From Novosphingobium sp. CECT 9465 (GTDB taxonomy: Bacteria > Pseudomonadota > Alphaproteobacteria > Sphingomonadales > Sphingomonadaceae): 64,000 nt of DNA. The DNA lies in assembly GCF_920987055.1 (NCBI RefSeq), contig NZ_CAKLBX010000001.1:2900501-2964500 (forward strand), read 5' to 3'. The notes under the pieces were generated by a model. The model worked only from the letters and a program-made list of their open reading frames with translations. It ran no database searches and had not been told where the DNA came from. The translations under genes were made by a program, and so were the position numbers. The first letter of the stretch is position 1. Each line of letters begins with the position of its first letter. Shown here in pieces: positions 34,636-43,629 of the stretch.

Positions 34636-35184
34636 ATGTCCGTTCAACATTTGCCCTTCACACTCGGCGACCAGACTTTCGATCTAGCGCACCTGAACGC
34701 TACTGCGTTGGCGTGTAAGACCGATTTCCGCGATGCCGATCTGACGATCGGTGTCCGGTACAGCAACCACTGTTATACCGTTGGCTGTGCAAATGACGAG
34801 GAGCCGGGCGAGCGGCTTCTCCTCGACCATCATGGTAATCGGCGAGCTTTCAACGATGATCGCTATTCGCTGTCTCATCATTTGCCTGCCCTGTTGGCGG
34901 CACTGCCTTCGGCGAAGGTTTGGCAAAGCGCTCAGGAGCGCAACTATCTGCACTTCTCGACGACGCTCGGACCGGCGGAGTATCGCGTCTTCTTTCATCT
35001 GCGTCGGGCGACGGCTGGGGCGGATCATGATCTCGCGCTGTTCGTCGAGAGTGCCTACGCTCTTGAAGTTGCGGATCCGGCCACACGCGGCAGGGGGCAA
35101 ATCCGATTTCCCATCCTGGCGCGCAAAACCTATCTGGGTGAAGCGGTGCGGTTCGATTATGGCCGCAACCTTCGTCGGCGCTGA
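34636..35184 (+). CDS. Hypothetical protein, unknown
   Basis: A 182-residue soluble protein with no recognised domain. It is rich in His and acidic residues (LLLDHHGNRR, DDRYSLSHHLPALL) with a mixed alpha/beta pattern. It follows the winged-helix gene by 62 bases on the same strand and is closed by a hairpin terminator, so it looks like a real gene of that unit. No function is proposed. Confidence 0.6.
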   Translation: MSVQHLPFTLGDQTFDLAHLNATALACKTDFRDADLTIGVRYSNHCYTVGCANDEEPGERLLLDHHGNRRAFNDDRYSLSHHLPALLAALPSAKVWQSAQERNYLHFSTTLGPAEYRVFFHLRRATAGADHDLALFVESAYALEVADPATRGRGQIRFPILARKTYLGEAVRFDYGRNLRRR

Positions 35185-35196
35185 TTGGGCACATGC

Positions 35197-35225
35197 AAAA
35201 AGGGCGCCCGTTAAGGCGCCCTTTA
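35197..35225 (+). terminator. Hairpin terminator after the hypothetical gene
   Basis: AAGGGCGCC and GGCGCCCTT form a perfect stem with a short CGTTAA loop, starting 13 bases after the stop codon. The A-run before and TT after make it usable on either strand. The remaining bases to 35526 carry no gene that I can support. Confidence 0.7.
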
Positions 35226-35526
35226 GTGTAACTCGGTAGCCCCTTTGGCTTGCGCCTTATCTCGCATCACGCGTGGACCAGGTTACCCCGGCGGGGAAGC
35301 ACTGTCGGCTCCAAAGAGCCTCAACCGATCTGTTGCCTCTGAGCAGAGAGATAGTCTCGCAACTCTGAAGATTCAACTAAAAGTTGACTCGATCGTTCCC
35401 CGCGCGAGCCCCTTGGCGAGCCTGCCAGACACTCACCTTATCGAGCTTTCAGCGATTTTTCAGCGAATTTGTAGCTGCTATCAACTCGCTTCATCGTGAA
35501 CGGCGATAAAGCCTTTGAGAGGGGCT

Positions 35527-35796
35527 TTAGCGCTCTACGCCTTGAATGGGTCTGGCCGGATGCACCGTTCCAATACCGCGATCACTGGTCGATTCGCGCC
35601 TTCCCAGAGCGCACCAGGCTTTCAAATCATCCAGACTGTAGAGCACTCGTCCTCCTATTTTATGATACACGGGACCGGTCCCATAAATGCGATGCTTTTC
35701 CAACGTGCGCGCGGACAACCCAATGAATAGCGCCGCGTCCGGCGTGTTTAAAAAATGGGCCTGGATGTTGACGGGGTGCACTTTGGCCTGAGACAT
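35527..35796 (-). CDS. Small excisionase/MerR-like HTH protein
   Basis: An 89-residue protein starting at 35796 after a GGAGGG site. FLNTPDAALFIGLSARTLEKHRIYGTGPVYHKIGGRVLYSLDDLKAWC is the classic excisionase-like winged HTH (helix_turn_helix_17). Such proteins act as recombination directionality factors or small regulators. Location near the integrase supports an excisionase role. Confidence 0.75.
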   Translation of the reverse strand: MSQAKVHPVNIQAHFLNTPDAALFIGLSARTLEKHRIYGTGPVYHKIGGRVLYSLDDLKAWCALGRRESTSDRGIGTVHPARPIQGVER

Positions 35797-36096
35797 ATCT
35801 ACCCTCCATTCGAACGCGGGTGAAGTATTTGCCCGCAACCGAACGACTGGTCCGATTCGTGCGCCCTTGCGACCAAGAATTGCCGAAATGGACAAGCAAC
35901 GAACAGATCGGTTGCGCTGACCAGTTTTACCTCGGCGCTTGCACGTAACATCCGAGCAACACGACCACTTGGGATCGCCCACCTTGTCCCATTTGCACGC
36001 CATAATGCGATGCAGTCCTTCGCCGTTCGATTCCGCTTTGATCCTCACCATCTATCGCCTTCTATTTCTTCAGATTGATCGGCGAAGGAATTTCTG

Positions 36097-36381
36097 ATGA
36101 AGAGCCAGGTTGAAACTGCCATCAAGCGGACGATCCGGAGGCATCAACTGCGGGAAATCGTCCCGCTCGCCGACACCACGATCTATGACATGGAGAGGCG
36201 CGGCGAATTTCCTCGGCGATTTTCGCTCACGTCCCGTTGCGTTGTTTGGGATCTGGCCGAGGTCGAGGCATGGCTCGAAGACCGAAGGCGTGCTTCGTAT
36301 GCAAAGTCAGTGAAGCGCGCGCCGACACCCGACGTCCAACTGCGCAAGACGCGCCCTGTCAGCCGACAAACTCGGACATGA
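36097..36381 (+). CDS. alpA: AlpA-family regulator
   Basis: A 94-residue protein with the AlpA pattern: RRHQLREIVPLADTTIYDMERRGEFPRRFSLTSRCVVWDLAEVEAWLEDRR. AlpA of P4-like elements activates the integrase gene and so excision. It is divergent from the other small HTH gene and its 3' end overlaps the convergent integrase gene by 23 bases. Confidence 0.82.
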   Translation: MKSQVETAIKRTIRRHQLREIVPLADTTIYDMERRGEFPRRFSLTSRCVVWDLAEVEAWLEDRRRASYAKSVKRAPTPDVQLRKTRPVSRQTRT

Positions 36382-37615
36382 GCAAGTCCATCGCCGGCGG
36401 AATGACGGTCGGCACATATTTCTGGCCCGCGATCCAGGCATCCACGATGTTTGCCCATTCCTGCAACATATGCCGCCGCTGGTTCTCGTACTCGGCCTTG
36501 TTGTAGACACCTCGTGACGAGTGACCTTCCTCGTGCGCTAGGCACTTTTCGATCCAGTCCCTGTTGAATCCCAATTCGTTGAGAAGCGTCGAGCCGGTTC
36601 GACGTAAATCGTGGACAGAGAATGGCTCAAGCGACAGCCCCTCCTTTTTGGCCCGGACAACCACGGCGGTCGTAATTCGGTTGAAGGTCGCCCGCGACAT
36701 GGGCGCATCGGCGTCATAGCGGGACGGCAGCAGGTAACGAGAATTGCCGGCGCACGTTTTGAGGGCGATCATGATGTCGATGACCTGCTGACTCAAATAC
36801 ACATTGTGTGCCTTGGACCGCTTCATGCGCTCCTTCGGGATCGTCCAAACGGCATTCTCGAAATCCACCTCATCCCACACGGCATCCTGAAGCTCGCTTT
36901 TGCGGACCATGGTCAGCAGGAAGAGCTTCATGCCCAGCCTGATGGTTGGCAGCGTCGGAACATGCTCCAGCTGACCGAACATGACGCGGATTTCAGAGGG
37001 GGAAAGTGACCTGTCCCTGGGCACGAAATGGGCAATCGATGACGGTCCAACATCGTCTGCGGGATTGTGGACCTTTTCGCCGTGCAAAATTGCGAAGGCG
37101 AAAACCTGCTTCACGATGTCTCGCACATGGACGGCTACAGCCGGGGCACCGCGCGCTTTAACCGTGGCGCACATTGCCCGCAGATCCTCGGCTGTAATTT
37201 CGGTGAGCAGGCGATTGCGGAATTTTGTCAGTATGTCGCGCTCATAAATCGCCCTTCGCATAGCCTTGGTGCTTTCGGCCATTCGGCCGTCCTGAAACCA
37301 CCGCTCGGCAAATTGTCCGAAGCTCTTGGCTTCCTTGAGGCGCCGCTTTTCCCGCTGCTTTTCCTGAGCCGGAGAGAGCCCTTCCAAGATCGAGCGCTTC
37401 GCATCGATCAGCTTTTCCCGAGCGCGTGCCAAAGAGATCCCGGCTGGCCCATAACGCCCCAGTGTCAGGGTCTCTCGGCGGCCGTGCATTCGGTAGTCAA
37501 ACCGGAACACGATTGTGCCTGACGTCTGGACTACCAGGTACATACCGTCACGATCCGTGACTTTGTATGGCTTATCTCGCGTTTTCAATGCTTTGATGGC
37601 TGCATCCGTAAGCAT
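36359..37615 (-). CDS. int: P4-type tyrosine integrase
   Basis: A 418-residue site-specific recombinase. The N-terminal DUF4102 arm-binding domain (LTDAAIKALKTRDKPYKVTDRDGMYLVV), a SAM-like core-binding domain, and the catalytic domain are present. The catalytic residues are visible: R in TMVRKSELQDAVWDEVD, HDLRR (HxxR), the second His-box position in CLAHEEG, and the nucleophile Tyr in SRGVYNKAEY. It faces the guaA 3' end with 318 bases between, so it catalyses integration there. Confidence 0.92.
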   Translation of the reverse strand: MLTDAAIKALKTRDKPYKVTDRDGMYLVVQTSGTIVFRFDYRMHGRRETLTLGRYGPAGISLARAREKLIDAKRSILEGLSPAQEKQREKRRLKEAKSFGQFAERWFQDGRMAESTKAMRRAIYERDILTKFRNRLLTEITAEDLRAMCATVKARGAPAVAVHVRDIVKQVFAFAILHGEKVHNPADDVGPSSIAHFVPRDRSLSPSEIRVMFGQLEHVPTLPTIRLGMKLFLLTMVRKSELQDAVWDEVDFENAVWTIPKERMKRSKAHNVYLSQQVIDIMIALKTCAGNSRYLLPSRYDADAPMSRATFNRITTAVVVRAKKEGLSLEPFSVHDLRRTGSTLLNELGFNRDWIEKCLAHEEGHSSRGVYNKAEYENQRRHMLQEWANIVDAWIAGQKYVPTVIPPAMDLLMSEFVG

Positions 37616-37661
37616 TCGGCCCTCCGCATTTGGATCAAAAACCGCAGAAAGCGTCCAAAAG

Positions 37662-37819
37662 TACCGTCAGGCAAAAAGTAGCTATTTCCTAAAAGAAATG
37701 TATTTTTCTTTCAGTGCCTTAGTGTCAAAAAAATACCGTCAGAAGCTTTCATTGCCCCTGACGGTATCTTCAAAAATTCAGTTGAGCAAGTTTTCGCATA
37801 CCGTCATAAATACCGTCAG
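37662..37819. repeat. TACCGTCAG repeats, candidate integrase arm sites
   Basis: Copies of TACCGTCAG lie at 37662-37670, 37734-37742 and 37811-37819, one variant TACCGTCAT at 37799-37807 and one inverted copy at 37758-37766. They fill the gap between the integrase start and guaA, exactly where arm-type and Xis sites of tyrosine integrases lie. The gap is also AT-rich compared with its surroundings. Confidence 0.6.
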
Positions 37820-37919
37820 ACGGGAAGCTTTCCCCTCGATAGACCCCGAAAGATGTCGGATAATTTATCGTTATTTATCTGATGGTTGTGTCGGATTCTA
37901 GCGTATTTTCGGATGGCTT

Positions 37920-37965
37920 TGGTCGGGTCTGAATCATTCCCATTCGATCGTGCCCGGCGGCTTTG
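37920..37965. other. attR: Likely attR core at the guaA 3' end
   Basis: The last guaA codons and stop (minus strand ACGATCGAATGGGAATGA) form the usual target of guaA-specific integrases. The matching left copy is outside the window, so exact limits are inferred. Confidence 0.5.
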
Positions 37966-39493
37966 AGGTGTAGTCATAGACCACGCGGTTGATGCCCTTG
38001 ACCTCATTGACGATGCGCGTGGCCACGCGGCTCAGGAAACCGGCGTCGAAGGGGTAGATGTCGGCGGTCATGCCATCGGTGCTGGTGACGGCGCGCAGCG
38101 CGCAGACGTTGTCGTAAGTGCGGAAATCGCCCATCACGCCAACGGTCTTGACCGGGAGCAGCACCGCGAAAGCCTGCCAGATCGCGTCGTAGAGACCCGC
38201 GTTGCGGATTTCCTCAAGGTAGATCGCATCGGCCTTGCGCAGCACGTCGCAGCGTTCGCGGGTCACTTCGCCGGGGATGCGGATGGCAAGGCCGGGGCCG
38301 GGAAACGGGTGCCGCCCGACGAACACATCGGGCAAGCCCAGTTCGCGGCCCAGCGCGCGCACTTCGTCCTTGAATAGTTCGCGTAAGGGTTCGACCAGCT
38401 TCATGTTCATGCGTTCGGGCAGGCCGCCGACATTGTGGTGGCTCTTGATCGTAACCGATGGACCGCCGGTGAAGCTGACCGATTCGATCACGTCGGGATA
38501 GAGCGTGCCCTGTGCAAGGAAATCCGCGCCGCCTACCTGCCTGGCCTCAGCCTCGAACACATCGATAAAGGTCTTGCCGATGAACTTGCGCTTGGCTTCG
38601 GGATCGGTGACGCTGGCAAGCCCGCCGAGAAACAGGGCCGAAACGTCCTTGTGGACCAGCGGGATATTGTAGTGATTGCGGAACAGGCTGACGACCTGCT
38701 CGGCCTCACCCATCCGCATCAGCCCGTGATCGACGAAGACGCACGTGAGCTGATCGCCGATGGCTTCGTGAATCAGGACTGCGGCAACTGCCGAATCGAC
38801 CCCGCCCGAAAGCCCGCAGATCACGCGGCTATCGCCGACCTGCTCGCGGATTTCGGCGATCTTGGTCTTGCGGAATTCGGCCATGGTCCAATCGCCGGTG
38901 CAGCCGCAGACGTGGCGCACGAAATTGGCGATCAGCTTTCCGCCATCGGGCGTGTGGACCACTTCGGGGTGGAACTGCGTACCGTAGTAGCGCTTCTCAT
39001 CGTTGGCGATGACCGCGAAGGGCGCACCGTCGGATACCGCGACGATGCGGAAGCCCGGCGCGAACTGGGTGACCTTGTCGCCATGGCTCATCCACACCTG
39101 ATGGCGTTCACCGACCGACCACAATCCGTCGAACAGTACGCACGGTTCGGTGACGGTGAGGAAGGCGCGGCCAAACTCGCCCGAATCGCCCGGCTCCACC
39201 TTGCCGCCAAGCTGCTCGCTCATCACTTGCTGGCCATAGCAGATACCGAGAATCGGCAGGCCTGAGTCGAACAGCACTTGCGGTGCGCGCGGGGACCCTT
39301 CGGCGGGCACACTGGCGGGCGAACCCGACAGGATGATGCCGGTCGGCTTCATCCGGTGGAACGCGGCTTCGGCCTGCGTATAGGGCGCGATTTCGGAATA
39401 GACCCCTGCCTCGCGGACGCGGCGGGCGATTAGCTGGGTTACCTGACTGCCGAAGTCGACAATAAGGATCGATTCTGAAGGCTGGATGCTCAT
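37934..39493 (-). CDS. guaA: GMP synthase (glutamine-hydrolysing)
   Basis: A 519-residue cytosolic enzyme that makes GMP from XMP, ATP and glutamine. The start at 39493 ([22 protein letters not shown]) fits the family. The N-terminal class I amidotransferase has the Cys nucleophile in GICYGQQ and HPEVVHTP. The ATP-pyrophosphatase P-loop is [11 protein letters not shown], and the C-terminal dimer domain ends in PPGTIEWE. The 3' end is intact despite being the ICE insertion site. Confidence 0.97.
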   Translation of the reverse strand: MSIQPSESILIVDFGSQVTQLIARRVREAGVYSEIAPYTQAEAAFHRMKPTGIILSGSPASVPAEGSPRAPQVLFDSGLPILGICYGQQVMSEQLGGKVEPGDSGEFGRAFLTVTEPCVLFDGLWSVGERHQVWMSHGDKVTQFAPGFRIVAVSDGAPFAVIANDEKRYYGTQFHPEVVHTPDGGKLIANFVRHVCGCTGDWTMAEFRKTKIAEIREQVGDSRVICGLSGGVDSAVAAVLIHEAIGDQLTCVFVDHGLMRMGEAEQVVSLFRNHYNIPLVHKDVSALFLGGLASVTDPEAKRKFIGKTFIDVFEAEARQVGGADFLAQGTLYPDVIESVSFTGGPSVTIKSHHNVGGLPERMNMKLVEPLRELFKDEVRALGRELGLPDVFVGRHPFPGPGLAIRIPGEVTRERCDVLRKADAIYLEEIRNAGLYDAIWQAFAVLLPVKTVGVMGDFRTYDNVCALRAVTSTDGMTADIYPFDAGFLSRVATRIVNEVKGINRVVYDYTSKPPGTIEWE

Positions 39494-39703
39494 GCGCAGC
39501 CGATAGGCATAGAGGCCGTTTCTGTCCAGATGGGTGCGCGAATGTGACAGTTGCATTACACGCAACCACAAATACCCGCTTCGCACTTGCAGCATACGTC
39601 ATTAGGCGTATTTGCAGCCCCGGTTCCGATGCGTCCAGCCCACCCTGCCGGCCAAATCGAACCGAGAGGATGCCTGCAAGGTGAACCACAACAGGAGGTT
39701 ACC

Positions 39704-39787
39704 ATGCGCAGCTTTACCGCGATCGCGCTCCCGATCATCCTTGCCGCTGGCCTCAGCAGCATGATGTTCACCGCCACGCTCGTCTGA
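39704..39787 (+). CDS. Very small hydrophobic peptide
   Basis: A 27-codon frame (MRSFTAIALPIILAAGLSS...) with a perfect AGGAGGT ribosome site 7 bases before the ATG. The product is one short membrane helix. A terminator hairpin follows. The strong translation signal supports a real gene; its role is unknown. Confidence 0.5.
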   Translation: MRSFTAIALPIILAAGLSSMMFTATLV

Positions 39788-39817
39788 GCAGGCCGGGACA
39801 TACGCGACGACACCGAC

Positions 39818-39853
39818 AAAAGCGGCTGCCCCGGCGGGGTGGCCGTTTTGTCT
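39818..39853 (+). terminator. Hairpin terminator
   Basis: AAAAGCGGC...GGCCGTTTT with an inner CCCC/GGGG pairing and a following T-rich TTTTGTCTTTT. It lies 30 bases after the small peptide gene and before gluQ. Confidence 0.65.
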
Positions 39854-39885
39854 TTTCCGGCACAAGCGTTAAAGCGTGATGGCGA

Positions 39886-40731
39886 ATGACCGTCACCCGA
39901 TTTGCCCCCAGCCCGAACGGGCCGCTCCATCTGGGCCATGCCTTTTCCGCAATCGTTGCCCATGATCGCGCGAAACGCGATCATGGCTTGTTCCTGCTGC
40001 GCATCGAGGACATCGACGGCGCGCGATCGCGGCCAGAACTGGCGCAGGACTTCCGCGCCGATCTGGCATGGCTGGGGCTGGATTTTCGCGAAGTGCCTCC
40101 GCAATCGGAGCGTATCGGCCGCTATCGCGCCGCTGCCGATCTGCTGCGTGACAAGGGCCTGCTTTATCCTTGTTCCTGCACCCGCGCCGAAATTGCCGCC
40201 GCGGCACACGTCTCCGGGCCGGACGGGCCGATCTATCCCGGAACCTGCCGCGTTTACGGACCGAAACCCGGCGCAGACGTGGCATGGCGGCTCGATATGA
40301 ACCGGGCGGTGGAGCTTGCAGGGCCACTGGAATGGACCGACGAGCGGCGCGGGCCGCAGATGGCGCGGCCCGGTCTGTTCGGCGATGTGGTGCTGTGGCG
40401 CAAGGATGCACCCGCCAGCTATCACCTTGCCGCCACGCTGGACGATGCTGCGGACGGGGTGACGCATGTGACGCGCGGCGTGGACCTGTTCAACGCCAGC
40501 CATGTCCACCGCCTGCTCCAGCATCTGCTGGGGCTGCCGGTGCCGGTGTGGCACCATCACCCGGTGCTGGTGGACGCCGGTGGGCGCAAGCTGGCCAAGC
40601 GCCGCGATGCGCCCGCGCTCGCAGACCGCCGCAGGGCCGGCGAAGACGGCCTTGCCATCGCCGCGGCAGTGCGGACTGCCCGCTTTGACACTGGCATTTC
40701 CCTATCGGACGCATTAGATCAGCAGGCATGA
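39886..40731 (+). CDS. gluQ: Glutamyl-Q tRNA(Asp) synthetase
   Basis: A 281-residue GluRS-like enzyme without an anticodon-binding domain; it attaches glutamate to queuosine in tRNA-Asp. The HIGH-type motif is PLHLGHA and the KMSKS-type loop GGRKLAKRR. The zinc site CSC...YPGTC (about residues 97-125) is intact. The stop overlaps the HIG1 gene start by 4 bases. Confidence 0.92.
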   Translation: MTVTRFAPSPNGPLHLGHAFSAIVAHDRAKRDHGLFLLRIEDIDGARSRPELAQDFRADLAWLGLDFREVPPQSERIGRYRAAADLLRDKGLLYPCSCTRAEIAAAAHVSGPDGPIYPGTCRVYGPKPGADVAWRLDMNRAVELAGPLEWTDERRGPQMARPGLFGDVVLWRKDAPASYHLAATLDDAADGVTHVTRGVDLFNASHVHRLLQHLLGLPVPVWHHHPVLVDAGGRKLAKRRDAPALADRRRAGEDGLAIAAAVRTARFDTGISLSDALDQQA

Positions 40732-40958
40732 ACTATGTCCTGATCCCGCTGATCGTCGTCCTCGTCGCCATGACGGTCATCTCGCTCGTGCGCGGGATCA
40801 TCGCATTCTTGAAGACGACCGAAGCCGATCTGAAAAGCGATCCGTCCAAAGGCGCGACCGACATGCAGATCCTGCAGAACAAGATGATGTTCAACCGCAT
40901 CAAGTATCAGGGGATGGCCGTGCTGGCGGTTGTCATCCTGATGGCCGTTTCGCGCTGA
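40728..40958 (+). CDS. HIG1-domain twin-transmembrane protein
   Basis: A 76-residue protein with two hydrophobic segments (residues 3-27 and 61-75) joined by the HIG1 core QNKMMFNRIKYQGMAV. Relatives in alphaproteobacteria and mitochondria are linked to respiratory complex IV. It starts inside the gluQ stop codon and is followed 19 bases later by the adenosyltransferase. Confidence 0.85.
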   Translation: MNYVLIPLIVVLVAMTVISLVRGIIAFLKTTEADLKSDPSKGATDMQILQNKMMFNRIKYQGMAVLAVVILMAVSR

Positions 40959-40977
40959 CCGGCATACCGCAATTGTC

Positions 40978-41538
40978 ATGGTAAAGCTCAACAAGATCTA
41001 CACCCGCACGGGTGACGATGGTACGACCGGACTGGTAGATGGTTCGCGCCGGGCCAAGTTCGATGCGCGGATGCAGGCCATCGGCGAAGTGGATGAGGCC
41101 AACAGTGCAATCGGCCTTGCCGCCGTGGCCACATCGGCCGATGCTGCGGCCGATCTTCAGCGTATTCAGAACGACCTGTTCGATCTGGGCGCCGATCTTG
41201 CCACGCCGGGCGAGGATTTCATGCCATCTGACATGGTCCTGCGCGTTGTTGCCGCGCAAGTCGAATGGCTGGAAACGGCAATCGATGCGCTGAACGAGAG
41301 CCTTCCCCCCCTGACCAGTTTCATCCTGCCGGGCGGTTCGGAAGCGGCAGCGCGCATTCACGTGGCGCGGGCCACGGTGCGCCGGGCAGAACGCGCGACG
41401 GTGGCGCTCGACAATGTCGAACCGGTCAATCCGCAGGCGATGGCTTACCTCAATCGGCTGTCCGACTACTTGTTCGTGCTCGCCCGTGCGACGAATGCCG
41501 GCAATGACCCGCTGTGGGTGCCCGGCGGATCGCGCTGA
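40978..41538 (+). CDS. Cob(I)alamin adenosyltransferase, PduO type
   Basis: A 186-residue ATP:corrinoid adenosyltransferase that makes adenosylcobalamin. The ATP-binding start VKLNKIYTRTGDDGTTGL and the EVDEANSAIGLA, FILPGGSEAAARIHVARATVRRAER and NRLSDYLFVLAR motifs are all present. It feeds B12-dependent mutases. The 3-hydroxyacyl-CoA dehydrogenase gene follows, a link to acyl-CoA metabolism. Confidence 0.93.
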   Translation: MVKLNKIYTRTGDDGTTGLVDGSRRAKFDARMQAIGEVDEANSAIGLAAVATSADAAADLQRIQNDLFDLGADLATPGEDFMPSDMVLRVVAAQVEWLETAIDALNESLPPLTSFILPGGSEAAARIHVARATVRRAERATVALDNVEPVNPQAMAYLNRLSDYLFVLARATNAGNDPLWVPGGSR

Positions 41539-41627
41539 TCTGCTGTCAGCAGGTAGACTCCGGCATCCACGCTCGCTAGTCAGCCCACATTGCCTGCATG
41601 GCGCATGGGCTAAGAGTGGGGATTTGC

Positions 41628-42500
41628 ATGATCAGGACGGTTGCGGTGATCGGCGCGGGCCAGATGGGTTCGGGCATTGCGCAGGTTTCAGCGCAGGCGG
41701 GCCTGAAGGTGCTGCTGGGCGACGTCTCGGTCGAACTGGCTGAAAAGGCGCGGGACAAGATCGCCAAGGGCCTTGGCAAGCTGGTCGAGAAGGGCAAGGT
41801 CGATGCAGCACTGGCCGCTTCCACCATTGCCAACCTTCACTGCTTTTCCGATCACGCCGCAGTTGCCGAAGCCGATCTGATGATCGAAGCCGCGACCGAG
41901 CGTGAGGACATCAAGCACAAGATTTTTGAATCGGTGGGCAAGCATCTTGCCGCACACGCGATCATGGCGTCGAACACGTCCTCGATCCCGATTACGCGGA
42001 TGGCGGTATCCTCGCCCGATCCGCAGCGCTTTATCGGCATTCACTTCTTCAATCCGGTGCCGCTGATGAAACTGGTGGAAGTGATCCCCGGCCTTGCCAC
42101 TTCGGTTTCCACGATCGAAGCGGTGCGCGATTACGTTGCCAATATCGGCAAGGAAATCGTGCTGTCGCAGGACGAACCCGGCTTTATCGTGAACCGCATC
42201 TTCGTGCCCTTCATCAACGAGGCGGCTTTCGTCCTCGGCAGCGGCACAGGCTCCGTCGTGGATATCGACAAGGGCGTGAAGCTGGGCCTCAATCACCCGA
42301 TGGGTCCGCTTGAACTGGCCGATTTCATCGGGCTGGATACCCTGCTGGAAATCATGAAAATCTACCTCGCCTCCACCGGCGATCCGAAGTACCGCCCGGC
42401 GCCGCTGCTGCAGAAGTATGTCGAGGCAGGCTGGCTGGGCCGCAAGTCTGGTCGGGGCTTCTATGACTATTCCGGCGAAGTGCCGGTGCCTACGCGATAA
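41628..42500 (+). CDS. 3-hydroxybutyryl-CoA dehydrogenase
   Basis: A 290-residue NAD(P)-dependent enzyme of short-chain acyl-CoA metabolism. The start at 41628 puts the Rossmann motif VIGAGQMGSGIAQ next to the N-terminus. SNTSSIPITRMA, GIHFFNPVPLMKLVEVI (catalytic His) and GFIVNRIFVPFINEA follow, then the C-terminal 3HCDH domain with NHPMGPLELADFIGLD. Length and motifs match HbdA/PaaH types. Confidence 0.93.
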   Translation: MIRTVAVIGAGQMGSGIAQVSAQAGLKVLLGDVSVELAEKARDKIAKGLGKLVEKGKVDAALAASTIANLHCFSDHAAVAEADLMIEAATEREDIKHKIFESVGKHLAAHAIMASNTSSIPITRMAVSSPDPQRFIGIHFFNPVPLMKLVEVIPGLATSVSTIEAVRDYVANIGKEIVLSQDEPGFIVNRIFVPFINEAAFVLGSGTGSVVDIDKGVKLGLNHPMGPLELADFIGLDTLLEIMKIYLASTGDPKYRPAPLLQKYVEAGWLGRKSGRGFYDYSGEVPVPTR

Positions 42501-42553
42501 GAACGGAACAGGCGGTCGGTCAGCGCGTAGTCTCCTCAACAAGGAGATGCACC

Positions 42554-42883
42554 GTGATCGACCGTGAAACCACCGCACCTGAAAATCGGGCACCTGAGAC
42601 CGTCAACACCGAACAGGAAGACGGCGACACGCAGGCGCAGAGCGTGACCGACGATGCAATTGCGCGCGCAACCAGCGTAATCGGCGAACAGGGTGCCACC
42701 GAACGGGTGCCCGGCGGCGAAGATGATTCCGGTGGCATGCCCGATCTTGTCGATCACATGAACCAGATGGTCAGCAGCGGCGTGATCGACATGAGCGCCT
42801 ATCGCGGTGAGCGGAGCGACGATGACGAAGAGGGCATGCTGGGCGAAGGCGGAATCGACGACGATACTCCGCGCGGGGCCTGA
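42554..42883 (+). CDS. Acidic hypothetical protein
   Basis: A 109-residue, strongly acidic and probably disordered protein (AENRAP..., DDDEEGMLGEGGIDDD). The GTG start has an AAGGAG ribosome site. A short hydrophobic-acidic region (MPDLVDHMNQMVSSGVIDMSAYRGE) is the only structured-looking part. No family recognised; sphingomonads often carry such proteins. Confidence 0.65.
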   Translation: MIDRETTAPENRAPETVNTEQEDGDTQAQSVTDDAIARATSVIGEQGATERVPGGEDDSGGMPDLVDHMNQMVSSGVIDMSAYRGERSDDDEEGMLGEGGIDDDTPRGA

Positions 42884-42887
42884 ACTA

Positions 42888-43082
42888 TCAATCTGCGCCG
42901 GGTTGTTCCGGCGTATCCTTGGCCCATGGATCGACATGGGCGGGTGTGGGCTTGTCGGCCGCCTCGTCCGGCGATGGCACCACCGACCAGGTCAGTAGCA
43001 GGATCGATCCTGCCCACCACAAGGCGCGCCAGCGACTGGCAAATACAGTGGTGAGACGCGGCCCGAACATCTGCGTGAACAT
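42888..43082 (-). CDS. Small membrane protein, unknown
   Basis: A 64-residue frame with a basic start, one membrane helix (about residues 20-36, ALWWAGSILLLTWSVV) and a Pro/Asp-rich tail. It ends 5 bases from the convergent acidic protein gene. No strong ribosome site is visible, so this is only moderately supported. Confidence 0.5.
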   Translation of the reverse strand: MFTQMFGPRLTTVFASRWRALWWAGSILLLTWSVVPSPDEAADKPTPAHVDPWAKDTPEQPGAD

Positions 43083-43179
43083 GACAGCAAAAACTTAGCC
43101 AGTGGTTACCCCTTAGCAGTCGCCCGCTCCGCAACGATACGGAGGCGCATTGCTCGCGCCAGCGCCGCACAGCCTTGCG

Positions 43180-43629
43180 ATGACAAGGATTGCTATCTCG
43201 CTCGCCGCCGCGCTGCTGACACTGTTGCCCGGCACCGCCTCATCCACCACTTCGGGCGACCGCGAACGCGCGCAGTTCGAACCCTGCGGCGCGTCTCCGC
43301 GCATCACCTGCATCGTCGATGGGGACACGTTCTGGTACGGCGGCACCAAGATCCGCATGGCCGACATCAACACCCCGGAAACCGCACAAGCCGCTTGCGC
43401 GCAGGAAGCGGCGCTGGGGCTACGGGCAAAGCAGCGCCTTGGCCAGTTGCTCAACGCAGGGCCTTTCACGCTGGAAGTGCGCGGGCGCGAGACCGACCGC
43501 TATGGCCGCGCGCTGCGCGTGGTCACCCGCAAGGGGGAAAGCCTTGGCGCGCGGCTTGAGGCGGAGGGCCTTGCCGAACACTGGAAAGGACGGCGCGGCA
43601 ACTGGTGTGGCGCTTCAGGCGGCGCGTAG
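43180..43629 (+). CDS. Secreted thermonuclease-like nuclease (SNase)
   Basis: A 149-residue protein with a signal peptide (MTRIAISLAAALLTLLPGTAS) from the start at 43180; an upstream TTG at 43150 has a GGAGG site and is an alternative. The SNase fold shows VDGDTFWYGGTKIRMADINTPET and ETDRYGRALRVV, holding the metal and catalytic Asp/Arg/Glu positions. It likely degrades nucleic acids in the periplasm. The 3' end overlaps the convergent TetR gene by 15 bases. Confidence 0.85.
   Translation: MTRIAISLAAALLTLLPGTASSTTSGDRERAQFEPCGASPRITCIVDGDTFWYGGTKIRMADINTPETAQAACAQEAALGLRAKQRLGQLLNAGPFTLEVRGRETDRYGRALRVVTRKGESLGARLEAEGLAEHWKGRRGNWCGASGGA

Larger units (their letters stand above)
1..37933. mobile_element. 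Integrative conjugative element inserted at the 3' end of guaA (left end outside window)
   Basis: The stretch carries a full conjugation set (relaxase, coupling protein, trb mating-pair operon), maintenance genes and, at its right edge, a tyrosine integrase whose 5' end faces the guaA stop codon. Integrase next to the 3' end of guaA is a well-known ICE and island arrangement. No second copy of the guaA end is visible further left, so the left boundary must lie before base 1. The cargo between 5.6 and 18.4 kb separates the relaxase/coupling genes from trbB. The right boundary is placed at the guaA stop; the exact crossover bases cannot be fixed without the other end. Confidence 0.85.
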
